Assembly (NCBI RefSeq): GCF_029623755.1
Contig: NZ_CP121106.1
Coordinates: 1,437,001-1,501,000, forward strand
Source: Altererythrobacter sp. CAU 1644
Lineage (GTDB): Bacteria > Pseudomonadota > Alphaproteobacteria > Sphingomonadales > Sphingomonadaceae
Length of the DNA stretch: 64,000 bases
Direction: 5' to 3'
Below, one piece after another: positions 50,606 to 62,342 of this stretch. The notes under the pieces were generated by a model. It had not been told where the DNA came from. It saw only the letters and a list, made by a program, of their open reading frames with translations, and did no database searches. The translations under genes were made by a program, and so were the position numbers. Positions within the stretch are counted from its first letter, which is position 1. Each line of letters opens with the position of its first letter.

Positions 50606-50977
50606 TTAGGTATCCGGGCCGTCGATGCCGGGGCGCATCATTGCCCCGTTGACCGAGCCGGCAAATGGGTCCCGCTCGAAGATCGCATTGGTCGGACTGG
50701 TATCGTCTGGCGTCGGATCGAAGCCTTCCGGATCCGTGCCTTCGTAGTCGGACTCCTCGCCGTAGCGCCCAAGGTCGGCGTCTTCGCTCTGCCCGAACAA
50801 GCGTTCGGAGCGATCGCGCTCGTCGACGATGTCTTGCGGCTCGTAAGCATACTCCGGACCAGCCGCGTCGAAGGCGGTCTCTCCGCTATTCGAATCCACG
50901 GTCATGATCACGCCAAAGACGATCGCCCCCGCAAAGAAGAGGGCCTTCTTGGAATCGGTGAGCATTTCGATCCGCAT
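50606..50977 (-). CDS. Hypothetical acidic protein with an N-terminal membrane anchor
   Basis: A 123-residue protein I do not recognise. One hydrophobic segment (KKALFFAGAIVFGVIMTV) is followed by about 95 acidic, disordered residues rich in Asp, Glu, Gly and Pro. It should be an envelope protein with its tail in the periplasm. The start could be ATG 50977 or ATG 50965. It lies directly after mutS on the same strand, 26 nt apart. Confidence 0.6.
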   Translation of the reverse strand: MRIEMLTDSKKALFFAGAIVFGVIMTVDSNSGETAFDAAGPEYAYEPQDIVDERDRSERLFGQSEDADLGRYGEESDYEGTDPEGFDPTPDDTSPTNAIFERDPFAGSVNGAMMRPGIDGPDT

Positions 50978-51003
50978 GGTGCGGAAAATTAGCGGCGGGG
51001 CGG

Positions 51004-53649
51004 TTAACTTTCGGTAGATTGCGCCATGCGCTTCAATTCATAAAGAAATTCAAGTGCTTCGCGCGGAGAAAGTGCGTCGAGATCGGTGTCTGACAGGCGA
51101 ATCGTCACCGAATCCGCTGGATCGACCTCTTCCTCGTCGGCCAAGGTCGCAAATAGCGGCAATTCGCCCAATCCTGCCGCGAGGCCGCCCGTTTCGGCCC
51201 GACCTTTCTCAAGCTTGTCGAGCACCTGCTTCGCCCGCTTCACCACGGGGTTGGGAACGCCGGCAAGCCGTGCGACTGCAAGGCCATAGCTCCGGTCCGC
51301 TGGCCCCTCGGACAGTTCATGGAGCAGCACGAGATCACCCTTCCATTCCCGTGCCCTGACATGGTGCAACGACAGCGCCTCACAACTGTCCGCCAATCGC
51401 GCGAGTTCATGGTAATGCGTTGCGAAAAGGCAGCGGCACTGGATGGTGGAATGCACCGCTTCGACCACCGCCCAGGCCAGCGCCAGCCCGTCGTAGGTCG
51501 ACGTGCCGCGCCCGACCTCGTCGAGAATGACGAAGCTCCGCTCGCTCGCTTGGCTGAGGATGGCAGCGGTCTCGACCATCTCGACCATGAAGGTCGAACG
51601 CCCGCGGGCCAGATTGTCCGATGCGCCCACGCGGCTGAACAGCCTGTCGACAAGCCCGATCGTGGCGCTGTCCGCCGGGACGAAACCGCCTGCCTGCGCC
51701 ATCAGGACTATCAATGCGTTCTGGCGCAGGAAGGTCGACTTGCCGCCCATGTTGGGGCCGCCGATCAGCCATAGACGGTCGAAGGTCGATAGCGAGCAGT
51801 CGTTGGCGACGAAACGCTCGCCCTGCCGCGCCAACGCCGCCTCGACCACTGGATGTCGGCCTGCAGTAATGTCGAGCATCGGACGCTCGTCGATATCGGG
51901 GCGGCACCAGCCCCCTTCGGCCGCGCGCTCGGCCTGTCCGGCGCTGACGTCGATGCGGGCGAGGGTGGCAGCGGTGGTCGCAATGGGAGTTGCCCTGGCG
52001 CAAACCTCGGCAACCAGTTCCTCGAAATGCGCCTCCTCGGCAGCAAGTGCGCGTCCACCGGCTTCGGCGATCCGCGTTGCCTCCTCGTGCAGAGCGACCG
52101 AGTTGAAGCGCACGGCACCTGCCATGGTTTGGCGGTGGGTAAAGCCGCTGTCAGGCGCCATCAGCGCATCGGCATGTTTCGCAGGTACTTCGATGAAGTA
52201 CCCCAGCACCCCGTTGTGCTTGATCTTCAGCGCAGTGATGCCGGTGTCGTCGCGATAGCGCGCTTCCATCGCGGCTATCGCGCGGCGGGCGTTGCCCGAG
52301 ATTGCGCGCAGTTCATCGAGCGAGGCGTCGTAACCTTCCGCGATATAGCCCCCGCTCTGGCGCTCTGTGGGTGGCGAGGAGACCAGCGCTCGGTCCAGCA
52401 AGTCGGTCAATGCGCCATGTCCGGTGAGCCGCGGCAAGAGTTCGGCCAGCAGTGCGGGCGTGTCGGGCAATGCGCCAAGCATCTCTCCGATGCGACGCGC
52501 GTCCGAGAGTCCGTCGCGCACCTGGCCGAGATCGCGCGGGCTGCCGCGCCCGGCGACCAGGCGTCCGAGCGCGCGACCCAGGTCTGGCACGGCGCGCATT
52601 GCCTCGCGCAATTGTGCGCGATTGAGCGGATCGACGTGCAGCCAGTGCACCAGGGCCAGCCGCGCCTCGATCGACGCGCGGTCGAGCAAAGGGGATGACA
52701 GGTCTTCCGCCAGCAGCCGTGCGCCTGCCCCGGTCACGCAGCGGTCGATCGCCGCCATCAGGCTTCCTTCCCGCCCGCCGTTCTGCGCAGCGAGAATCTC
52801 GAGGCTCGCACGCGTTGCCTCGTCCATCAGCATGGCCTGCCCGCTCGCGCGCAGGGCGGGCGGGAGCAGCAGCGGCAAACTGCCACGACCAACGTGTTCT
52901 AGATAGGCGATGAGGCCGCCAGCTGCCGCCAGCATGGCCCGTGAGAAGGTGCCAAACCCGTCCAGCGTGGCGACGCCGTGCAATTTCTTCAACCGGGCCT
53001 CGCCGTCGTCGCTCGAGAATTCATGACGTGGGCGCTCGATCACATCGTCGATGCCGCATTCGAGTTCCTCGGCCGCGACCAGTTCACTCGCCCCGATCCG
53101 TGCCAGTACCGCACCAAGCTGTCCGGGCTCGCATTCCTCGAGCACCATTGCGCCGGTGGAGATATCGCAGCTGGCAATGCCAATGGCTCCGCGCACCTCC
53201 GCAATGGCTGCAAGCATGTTGGCGCGGCGCGGTTCAAGCAGCGCCTCTTCGGTCAAGGTGCCTGCCGTGACGAAGCGAACGATATCGCGCTTGACCAGTG
53301 CCTTGGACGAGGGTGTCCCTTCGCGCTTGGCGCGCGCCTTGGCCTCATCGGGCGTTTCGACCTGCTCGGCGATCGCGACGCGGCGCCCGGCCTTGATCAG
53401 CCGCGCCAGATAGCCCTCCGCCGCATGCACCGGCACACCGCACATCGGCACGGGCTCCCCGCCGTGTTCGCCGCGTGAGGTCAGCGCGATGTCCAGCACG
53501 CCTGCAGCATCGCGGGCATCGTCGAAGAACAGCTCGAAGAAATCGCCCATGCGATAGAACAGCAGGCAGCCTTCCGCCTCCTGCTTGAGGGCGAGATATT
53601 GCTCCATCATGGGAGTGGGCTTGGCCCCGGTGGCAGACGTTGCAGCCAT
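51004..53649 (-). CDS. mutS: DNA mismatch repair protein MutS
   Basis: An 881-residue protein with the mismatch-binding Phe-x-Glu in YRMGDFFELFFDDARD, connector and core domains, and the ABC-type ATPase with Walker A IGGPNMGGKSTFLRQNALI and Walker B FVILDEVGRGTSTYDGLALA, then FATHYHELARLAD. Normal MutS length, no frameshift. No other mismatch-repair genes are adjacent. Two GANTC sites lie in the 117-nt region between mutS and maeB (53676, 53720). Confidence 0.96.
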   Translation of the reverse strand: MAATSATGAKPTPMMEQYLALKQEAEGCLLFYRMGDFFELFFDDARDAAGVLDIALTSRGEHGGEPVPMCGVPVHAAEGYLARLIKAGRRVAIAEQVETPDEAKARAKREGTPSSKALVKRDIVRFVTAGTLTEEALLEPRRANMLAAIAEVRGAIGIASCDISTGAMVLEECEPGQLGAVLARIGASELVAAEELECGIDDVIERPRHEFSSDDGEARLKKLHGVATLDGFGTFSRAMLAAAGGLIAYLEHVGRGSLPLLLPPALRASGQAMLMDEATRASLEILAAQNGGREGSLMAAIDRCVTGAGARLLAEDLSSPLLDRASIEARLALVHWLHVDPLNRAQLREAMRAVPDLGRALGRLVAGRGSPRDLGQVRDGLSDARRIGEMLGALPDTPALLAELLPRLTGHGALTDLLDRALVSSPPTERQSGGYIAEGYDASLDELRAISGNARRAIAAMEARYRDDTGITALKIKHNGVLGYFIEVPAKHADALMAPDSGFTHRQTMAGAVRFNSVALHEEATRIAEAGGRALAAEEAHFEELVAEVCARATPIATTAATLARIDVSAGQAERAAEGGWCRPDIDERPMLDITAGRHPVVEAALARQGERFVANDCSLSTFDRLWLIGGPNMGGKSTFLRQNALIVLMAQAGGFVPADSATIGLVDRLFSRVGASDNLARGRSTFMVEMVETAAILSQASERSFVILDEVGRGTSTYDGLALAWAVVEAVHSTIQCRCLFATHYHELARLADSCEALSLHHVRAREWKGDLVLLHELSEGPADRSYGLAVARLAGVPNPVVKRAKQVLDKLEKGRAETGGLAAGLGELPLFATLADEEEVDPADSVTIRLSDTDLDALSPREALEFLYELKRMAQSTES

Positions 53650-53766
53650 AAACTTGGCCTAACCCCGCTCTAAGCGATTCGAAATGGTGCGGCCCGCGGC
53701 TTTCCCCTATCGCTTGCGAGAATCACGCTGTAGGGCGCCTGACGTTACGTAAAGGAAGGTTCGAAA

Positions 53767-56031
<2,265 letters not shown>

Positions 56032-56064
56032 AGCTGTCCCGACATTATCCGGCTCGGGCCAGCT
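56032..56064 (+). terminator. Hairpin right after the maeB stop
   Basis: Eleven-base arms AGCTGTCCCGA (56032-56042) and TCGGGCCAGCT (56054-56064) pair with one mismatch around an 11-nt loop, immediately after the TAG stop. There is no T-run, so it may be a weak terminator or 3'-end stabiliser. Confidence 0.5.
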
Positions 56065-56198
56065 GGAACAACACCTTCGCATTTCGCCTTTGAGGGGCGC
56101 TGACCGAAGCATCAGCGCGCCAAAAGACAATTCGATACAAATTGCGACGTCGCACTTGCCCAAACCCGATTAAGGTCTGCGGGGTAGGAGAAGATGCG

Positions 56199-57644
56199 AT
56201 GCGCGGCACGACAACCACTGCATTCAATCGCTTCGGGCTGGGGGCTCGTCCGTCCGACCATGTCGGGGGCGGCGCGCGAGATTGGTTGCTCGACCAGTTG
56301 ACGCGGTTCGAAGTCCAGCCCGCCGCACTGGCGGGCCTGCCCACCCGCGCCACGCTGGTGACTACCTTTCGAGACTATCGTGAGCGTGTCGTGGCCGCGC
56401 GCGATCGCCAACAGGACGCCGCTCAGATGAGCGAGAATCCGGATGATCCGCAGGCTTCTGAGAACAGGCCGCGCAATCTGGGCGAACTTAACGGCATTCG
56501 CATGGCCTATATCGAAGCGAGCAACGCGCGCCTTGCCTCTGCCCTGCAAAGCGATACTCCCTTTGTGGAGCGGCTGGTGCATTTCTGGGCAAACCACCTG
56601 GCGGTATCGGCAGACAAGCAGCCCGTTGTGCCATTGGTCGGCAATTACGAGTTCGAGGCGATCCGCCCCAATATCATGGGGAGTTACTTCGATCTTCTGA
56701 AAGCGGCGGTGCTCCATCCGGCGATGCTCCTGTATCTTGATCAGGCGCAATCGGTGGGGCCGTCGAGCGAACTGGCGGAGCGCCGCCGGAGCCGCGGCGG
56801 GGCGCGCAAGATCGGCCTCAACGAGAATCTTGCCCGCGAGATACTCGAACTGCACACGCTGGGTGTGCGGACCGGATATTCGCAGAGCGATGTGACCGAA
56901 CTGGCTCGAGCGCTCACCGGCTGGACAGTCGCGGGATTGCGCCGCGGGCCACTGGAACGGCTGGCGCGCGACGCCGAGCCGGGCGAGGCACTGTTCGTTG
57001 CCGCCCTGCATGAACCGGGTGAGCGGACGATCATGGGCAAGCGCTATCGGGAGGGCGCTGCGGATCAGTCGCTGGTGATCCTCAAGGATCTTGCGCGCTC
57101 TCCCATTACCGCACGTCACGTTGCGACCAAGCTGGCACGGCACTTCGCTGCCGACGACCCGCCGCAAGCCATGGTGGCGCGGCTTGAGACTGCGTATCTC
57201 GACAGCGACGGTGATCTGCCGGCGCTTTACCGCGCGCTCATTGCCTCGCCAGAGGCGTGGGATGGCGTCAACGTCAAGTTCCGCAGCGCATGGGACTGGG
57301 TCGTTGCATCGCTGCGCGCTACGGGGATTGAGCGGCTGCCCGGGAAACGCGGAGCCACGGCCATCTTTCAGCAACTTGGTCAGCCGATCTGGCGACCCGG
57401 TAGCCCGGCCGGGTGGGGCGATACGGCCGCCGATTGGGCCGGACCCGGCGCCCTGATGAGCAGGGTGGAGGTCGCGCAGCAGCTTTCGGACAGGATCGGA
57501 AGTGCAATCGATCCTCGTGCTATCGCGACATGGATCATGCCCGACGGCTTTGGCGAAGCGACATTGCAGGCCATCGCGCGGGCCGAGTCGCCATCCACTG
57601 GCCTCGCCCTGCTGCTTGCCAGCCCCGAGTTCTTGCGGAGATGA
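56199..57644 (+). CDS. DUF1800 protein
   Basis: A 481-residue DUF1800 protein. Family features are AFNRFGLGARP, VERLVHFWANHLAVSADKQP, GLNENLAREILELHTLGVRT and TELARALTGWT. DUF1800 genes occur next to DUF1501 genes in many bacteria and the pair is thought to act on secreted substrates; the mechanism is unknown. ATG 56199 is taken because the N terminus matches the family. Confidence 0.88.
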   Translation: MRGTTTTAFNRFGLGARPSDHVGGGARDWLLDQLTRFEVQPAALAGLPTRATLVTTFRDYRERVVAARDRQQDAAQMSENPDDPQASENRPRNLGELNGIRMAYIEASNARLASALQSDTPFVERLVHFWANHLAVSADKQPVVPLVGNYEFEAIRPNIMGSYFDLLKAAVLHPAMLLYLDQAQSVGPSSELAERRRSRGGARKIGLNENLAREILELHTLGVRTGYSQSDVTELARALTGWTVAGLRRGPLERLARDAEPGEALFVAALHEPGERTIMGKRYREGAADQSLVILKDLARSPITARHVATKLARHFAADDPPQAMVARLETAYLDSDGDLPALYRALIASPEAWDGVNVKFRSAWDWVVASLRATGIERLPGKRGATAIFQQLGQPIWRPGSPAGWGDTAADWAGPGALMSRVEVAQQLSDRIGSAIDPRAIATWIMPDGFGEATLQAIARAESPSTGLALLLASPEFLRR

Positions 57645-57648
57645 GACT

Positions 57649-58761
57649 ATGACCACCGCATTCAATCGCCGCCTCTTGCTCAAGCTCGCCGGTGCCGCGG
57701 GCACAGCACTTGCCTTGCCAGGCATGGCCTTTGCCGCGGCTCCGACCGCCAAGCGCCTGGTCTTCATCATCCAGCGCGGGGCCGCGGATGGCCTGGCGAT
57801 CCTGCCACCCTTGGGCGATCCCGACCTGCCCCGTTTGCGCGGCGCGCTGATGGATGAAGAGGCAGTCAAGCTCGATGCAATGTTCGGACTGCATCCGGCG
57901 CTCGGCACCATGGCGGAGCTGTTCCAGTCAGGCGAGGCGCGCGCCTGCCATGCTGTCGCCACGGCCTATCGCGACCGTTCGCATTTCGATGGACAAAACG
58001 TGCTCGAGAACGGCGCCAGCGAGCCTTATGCGAGTGAAACAGGTTGGCTTGGCCGGCTGCTGCCGATGCTGCCCGGTGACCAGGCGCGTGGACTGGCTCT
58101 AGCGCCGGCGGTGCCGCTGGCGTTGCGCGGACCGATCCCGGCGGGAACCTATGCGCTCAACGGCTTGCCCGATGCCAGCGAGGATCTGCTGCTGCGCCTG
58201 ACCGGCCTCTATGACGAAGACCCGCTGCTCGCGCCAATATGGAGCGAAGCGATGAAAACGAAGGGGCTGGCGGGCGATATCGGCGGGAATGGCGGTCGCA
58301 ACGGTGGCAAGCTCGGCAAGCTGGCAGCGTCGCTGCTTGCACCCGATGATGGCGCGCGCGTCATGATGATCGAAACGAGTGGCTGGGACACGCACTCGAA
58401 CCAGCGCGGCAGATTGGCGAACCATTTGCAAGGCCTCGACCAGATGCTGGCCGCGCTCAAGTTAGGTCTTGGCCCGGCCTGGCGTGACACTCTGGTGATC
58501 ATTGCGACCGAATTCGGCCGAACCGCTGCGGTCAATGGAACGCAGGGGACCGATCACGGCACCGCTTCCGCCGCGTTTCTTCTGGGCGGTTCACTGGCGG
58601 GAGGGGCTGCAGTCACCGGCGATTGGCCGGGCCTGTCGCAGCCCGCCTTGTTCGAGGGCAGGGACCTGCGGCCCACGACGCGGTTCGGCGATTTTGCCTC
58701 GGCCGCGTTGGCGCAACACTTCAACCTTGATCCACGCGAGGTCGCATCGCTGTTCGCCTAG
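57649..58761 (+). CDS. DUF1501 protein with Tat-type signal
   Basis: A 370-residue DUF1501 protein (related to the alkaline phosphatase/sulfatase fold) with a twin-arginine start NRRLLLKLAGAAGTALALPG and cleavage near AAAA. Motifs are FIIQRGAADGLAILPP, ETSGWDTHSNQRGRL, IIATEFGRTA and GTDHGTASAAFLLG. It should be exported folded. It starts 4 nt after the DUF1800 stop, so the two are one functional unit. Confidence 0.9.
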   Translation: MTTAFNRRLLLKLAGAAGTALALPGMAFAAAPTAKRLVFIIQRGAADGLAILPPLGDPDLPRLRGALMDEEAVKLDAMFGLHPALGTMAELFQSGEARACHAVATAYRDRSHFDGQNVLENGASEPYASETGWLGRLLPMLPGDQARGLALAPAVPLALRGPIPAGTYALNGLPDASEDLLLRLTGLYDEDPLLAPIWSEAMKTKGLAGDIGGNGGRNGGKLGKLAASLLAPDDGARVMMIETSGWDTHSNQRGRLANHLQGLDQMLAALKLGLGPAWRDTLVIIATEFGRTAAVNGTQGTDHGTASAAFLLGGSLAGGAAVTGDWPGLSQPALFEGRDLRPTTRFGDFASAALAQHFNLDPREVASLFA

Positions 58762-58768
58762 GCGCCGA

Positions 58769-59470
58769 TTACAACCGCCGGTAGCGGAAGTACCATACCT
58801 CATGCCCGTAGACCGTGCGGGCCTTGTGCTCGTAGCGCGTCTCGGGCCAGCCGGACGGGCGCTGTTCCCAGCTTGAGCGATCCTTGACCTGCCATTCGAA
58901 CGTGTCGGTGTGACGTTGCATCACCATCAGCGCATGTCGCAGGTAGATCGGGTGGTCGGTGCCGAAGCGGAACTCGCCGCCGGGTTTGAGCTTGGCAGCG
59001 AACATCTGCACCGGGCCATCGTTCATCATTCGGCGCTTGGCATGCTTGTTCTTGGGCCAAGGGTCCGGATGGAGCAGGTAGAGCATGGTAAGTGAGTCGT
59101 CGGGAACGCGGCTCAACACCTCGAGCGCGTCGCCCATATGGAGGCGCACGTTGGCGAGCTTCTGATCCTCGATATGGGTCAGCGCCTGAGCGACGCCATT
59201 GACGAAGGGCTCTGCCCCGATGAACCCGTGATCGGGTAGCAGATCGGCGCGAAAGGCGAGGTGCTCGCCCCCGCCGAACCCGATCTCGAAATGCAGCGGG
59301 CGTTCATCGCCGAACAGCGTCTGCGATGTGACCGGCCCTTCTTGCGGCACTGCGATCTGCGGCAGCAGATTATCGACCAGCCCTCGCTGGCGGGCACGCA
59401 GCGGCTTGCTCTGGCTGCGCCCATAGAGCCGGTTGAGCGTTGTCGGGTCGCCTTCCTTGAATGCTGACAT
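58769..59470 (-). CDS. trmB: tRNA (guanine-N7)-methyltransferase TrmB
   Basis: A 233-residue class-I methyltransferase that methylates G46 of tRNA. The SAM motif FEIGFGGGEHLAFRA, IGAEPFVNGVAQAL and the tRNA-binding LLHPDPWPKNKHAKRRM are characteristic. It is convergent with the DUF1501 gene, 7 nt apart. Confidence 0.94.
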   Translation of the reverse strand: MSAFKEGDPTTLNRLYGRSQSKPLRARQRGLVDNLLPQIAVPQEGPVTSQTLFGDERPLHFEIGFGGGEHLAFRADLLPDHGFIGAEPFVNGVAQALTHIEDQKLANVRLHMGDALEVLSRVPDDSLTMLYLLHPDPWPKNKHAKRRMMNDGPVQMFAAKLKPGGEFRFGTDHPIYLRHALMVMQRHTDTFEWQVKDRSSWEQRPSGWPETRYEHKARTVYGHEVWYFRYRRL

Positions 59471-59519
59471 GGGCGGCGCGCTATGCCAATTAGCACCCGT
59501 TTGTCCAGAAGGTCGCGCG

Positions 59520-60353
59520 TCAAGCCTCAGCGATCAGAACGTGCGCGGTCATTGGTGCGAGCAAAGCACCGTCGGTTTGACGAAAGGGCGCGGTCGCATC
59601 GCTGACACGGGCGATCAATCGCTCGATTATCGTATCGTTTGCGGGATCGGCGAAATCCAGGATCGGTTGCAGCGTACCGTCGGCCGCAGGACGTCCGAGA
59701 AACGAGATGTCGAACAGCACAAAGGTGCGAACGTCAGGTAGCGGAGAGAGGCGGCTCTCTTTTTCGAGAGACACAACCTTGAAACCGGCGTCACTGGCGA
59801 GGTCCTCGATCTCCCACCGATTGCCGAATGAAAACGGTCCGAATGGAAGGAGATCCGGGCCCAATTCTTCTGCAATGATCTGCTCGAACGCATCGAAAAC
59901 GGGATTGCCGTCGGCCGCAAAGGTCCAGGTTGAGATGGCTGCTTTCGCGCCGCTTCCCAAAACGCGCCGTATCTCTTTCATCGCGGCGAGACGATCGGGG
60001 AAGAACTGCAGTCCTTGTTGGCAATAGGCGCACTCAAATTCGCCGTCGCGAAACGGGAGGTCGTCGGCGCTTGCCATTGAATACTCAATTTTGGACCCTC
60101 GACCTAGGCCGAGGCCTTCCGCCTTGGAAATCATTGGCGGAGCAACGTCGATCGCCTTGATTGCGTCAACGGCTCCATCTTCGGCCACCTTGCGGCTGAC
60201 GAGTCCGGTCCCGCAAGCGATATCAAGTACGAGGCCTTGCGGAGGCAGACTCTCTAGCAGGGCATTTGCCCAAGGCTCGAACGCAGGCGAAAGATATTCG
60301 TGATAAAGATCGGGCGGGGTTCGCCCGGCGAAGAATTCGGGCAGCAATGGCAT
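59520..60353 (-). CDS. Class I SAM-dependent methyltransferase
   Basis: A 277-residue methyltransferase with LVLDIACGTGLVSRKVAEDG (motif I), IKAIDVAPPMI and ADDLPFRDGEFECAYCQQGL, features of the ubiquinone/phospholipid-type Methyltransf_11 group. The substrate is unknown. ATG 60353 follows AGGAGG at ideal spacing; the earlier in-frame ATG at 60380 lacks one. Confidence 0.88.
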   Translation of the reverse strand: MPLLPEFFAGRTPPDLYHEYLSPAFEPWANALLESLPPQGLVLDIACGTGLVSRKVAEDGAVDAIKAIDVAPPMISKAEGLGLGRGSKIEYSMASADDLPFRDGEFECAYCQQGLQFFPDRLAAMKEIRRVLGSGAKAAISTWTFAADGNPVFDAFEQIIAEELGPDLLPFGPFSFGNRWEIEDLASDAGFKVVSLEKESRLSPLPDVRTFVLFDISFLGRPAADGTLQPILDFADPANDTIIERLIARVSDATAPFRQTDGALLAPMTAHVLIAEA

Positions 60354-60434
60354 TCGTGCCTCCTGTGTGGAGGTGTGCAATCATCGCAGCTTGCAGGACC
60401 TGCGTCCAGCGAGGGCGCTGCATGGCATGCCGCA

Positions 60435-61499
60435 CTAGTCTCGGTTGTGCGTTTCTAGCGTGCGGAGCCACTCGGCGACCGGCGTCACGAACAGCTCGGG
60501 CCGGGCGGTGCGGTTGGCGAAAGACAAGGCATCATAGGGATTGGCATAGGTCCCCAGATCGTGTCCGGCCTGGGGAATCTCCAGCCATGTCGCGCTTCCC
60601 GGTCGCAGCCGATTGATTGTGTCGACGATGACCCGATGGCCATGCCGGCTCTCGAACTGCTCGTACTCACCAAAGACGACCATGACCGGCGCCTCGACCT
60701 GCGCCCAGGCAGCAAGCCAGTCCTTGTCGGCTGCCTGCCAATGCCAGGCAAACGGGCGGCCGTAATGTGGCTCCTCGTCGGTACCGCGCAGCGACCTCCA
60801 CACCCCGGCAAGTTGGGGATGGCGCTGCTCGACTTCTGTCGGCGTAAGCTTGCCGTGGAGGTAGTGAAGTTGGAATTCGATCCGGCGGCGCATCTCTCGG
60901 TCGAGCGACAGCGGATCGAAAACCGGCTGACGCTCGAGCTCGATGCGATCGAAATGCAGCATCCGTTCGAAGTAGGTCAGCGCCCCGGCGCCCTGCACGA
61001 TCACCCCGGCAACTGGCTTGCCCAATGCGACGAGCGGCGCGGTGGTCGAGCCGAGGCTGCTGCCGAAGACGACCATGCGCTGGCGATCCACCCAGGGGTG
61101 CGAGGCGAGCTGGTCGAAGGCCTCGCGATAATGCCGGACCTCGGTATCGTAATCGAGCTTGTCGCAGCCTGGCCCATCGCTGTCACCCGTGCCGGCGCGA
61201 TCGACCCGAACCAGCGCGTAGCCAGCGGCGAGCGCCACCCGCTCCTCCATGCTGGTCCGCGCGGGATTGGGCTTGATCGTCCCGCACGACACCCATTGCG
61301 TCAGGAACAGGGCAGGGCGCGGCGCCGAACTCCCAGTGGGCCGCGAAACATAGGCGGCGAGCGAAAGCCCTTCCGTCGTGGTGACGCGAATGCTGTCATG
61401 TTCAAGCGAGGTGGCAGCGCTCTCGGCCCTGGCTGCTGCTGGCGACCAGGCGAGGATCACTGCGGCGAGCGTGGCGACAAGCCGGGGCAATCTGTTCAT
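60435..61499 (-). CDS. Secreted alpha/beta hydrolase (dipeptidyl-peptidase/acyl-esterase type)
   Basis: A 354-residue protein with a signal peptide (MNRLPRLVATLAAVILAWSP, cut near ARAE) and the alpha/beta-hydrolase nucleophile elbow VVFGSSLGSTTAP (Ser of GxSxG), VRVDRAGTGDSDGPGCDKLD and a late His in IPQAGHDLGTYAN. The substrate is unknown. It lies 59 nt downstream of a membrane-bound LytTR regulator on the same strand, which may control it. Confidence 0.82.
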   Translation of the reverse strand: MNRLPRLVATLAAVILAWSPAAARAESAATSLEHDSIRVTTTEGLSLAAYVSRPTGSSAPRPALFLTQWVSCGTIKPNPARTSMEERVALAAGYALVRVDRAGTGDSDGPGCDKLDYDTEVRHYREAFDQLASHPWVDRQRMVVFGSSLGSTTAPLVALGKPVAGVIVQGAGALTYFERMLHFDRIELERQPVFDPLSLDREMRRRIEFQLHYLHGKLTPTEVEQRHPQLAGVWRSLRGTDEEPHYGRPFAWHWQAADKDWLAAWAQVEAPVMVVFGEYEQFESRHGHRVIVDTINRLRPGSATWLEIPQAGHDLGTYANPYDALSFANRTARPELFVTPVAEWLRTLETHNRD

Positions 61500-61558
61500 G
61501 CCCACCAGGCAAACAGCCGGCACGCAGCCGTTCAAGCCACTTGGGACGAAGGGACGAG

Positions 61559-62245
61559 TTAGAGCGCGTCGAGCGGAGCGCGGAAGGCGTTGCCGATGGG
61601 AATCCTGGTCCCGTCCCGCAGGCGCACATGCGCGCGCTCGACCCTGGCGATGTGGTCTGGCGCCACCGCGAAGGAGCGGTGAACACGCAGCAACGATGCG
61701 TCCGTCTCGTCGACCAGGCTCGCCAGCGTCGTGCGCACCAGCCGGGGCTTCCGGCCGCGCGCATGTAGCTCGACATAATTGCCGGCGGCGCGCGCCCAGT
61801 CGCAGGACAGGCTCTCGGCGGTCGCAGTCGTGGCGGCAGCCTGTTGGCTGACGCGATGGCTGCGCCAGAGCTCGAGCACGGCGAGGACCGCGATCGTGGC
61901 CGCCGCCCCGGGAATCCGGCGGATGATCGCGAACCCGTCGGGCAATTCGCCGCCGATCATCGCGCCCAATGCCAGTGAGATGGCCGCCGCGGCGAGGATG
62001 ACGAGCCCGACCATAAGCTTGCGCGTCACCTGCCGCCCCAGTTCCACCGCCGCAATCCACGGCGCGATGTTGATCACGCCCCACCAGAAAGCTTCGGTCA
62101 AGGTCTCGGGATGGCCTGCGCTATAGGTGTAGGCGAGGCAGTAGAGCGCGTTCAGGATCACCGCGACGCCCATCGCCAGCACCAGGCGAAGCAGCGGATC
62201 ATAACCTTCATAGCGGATCAGCAGGGCGTTCATCGCGCCCATCAT
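61559..62245 (-). CDS. Membrane-embedded LytTR-type transcriptional regulator
   Basis: A 228-residue protein with four hydrophobic helices in the first 125 residues (LVLAMGVAVILNALYCLAYT, VINIAPWIAAVELGRQVTRK) and a LytTR DNA-binding domain at the C terminus (LVRTTLASLVDETDASLLRV, RSFAVAPDHIARVERAHVRL). It lacks a receiver domain, so it is probably controlled by the membrane part or by protein-protein contact. Such membrane LytTR proteins are common in sphingomonads. Confidence 0.86.
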   Translation of the reverse strand: MMGAMNALLIRYEGYDPLLRLVLAMGVAVILNALYCLAYTYSAGHPETLTEAFWWGVINIAPWIAAVELGRQVTRKLMVGLVILAAAAISLALGAMIGGELPDGFAIIRRIPGAAATIAVLAVLELWRSHRVSQQAAATTATAESLSCDWARAAGNYVELHARGRKPRLVRTTLASLVDETDASLLRVHRSFAVAPDHIARVERAHVRLRDGTRIPIGNAFRAPLDAL

Positions 62246-62273
62246 ATGGAAGGAAGTTCACGCTGCAAGCGCG

Positions 62274-62308
62274 CAAAGAAAAACGCCCGAGGCTGGAAGC
62301 CCCGGGCG
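62274..62308 (-). terminator. Intrinsic terminator of ctrA
   Basis: On the minus strand an 11-bp stem with one mismatch (62298-62308 against 62284-62294, three-base loop) runs straight into TTTTTCTTT. It begins 35 nt after the ctrA stop codon and separates ctrA from the LytTR gene. Confidence 0.92.
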
Positions 62309-62342
62309 CCTTGTCCCCATCCCCTAGGAAATTCGGGTGTCG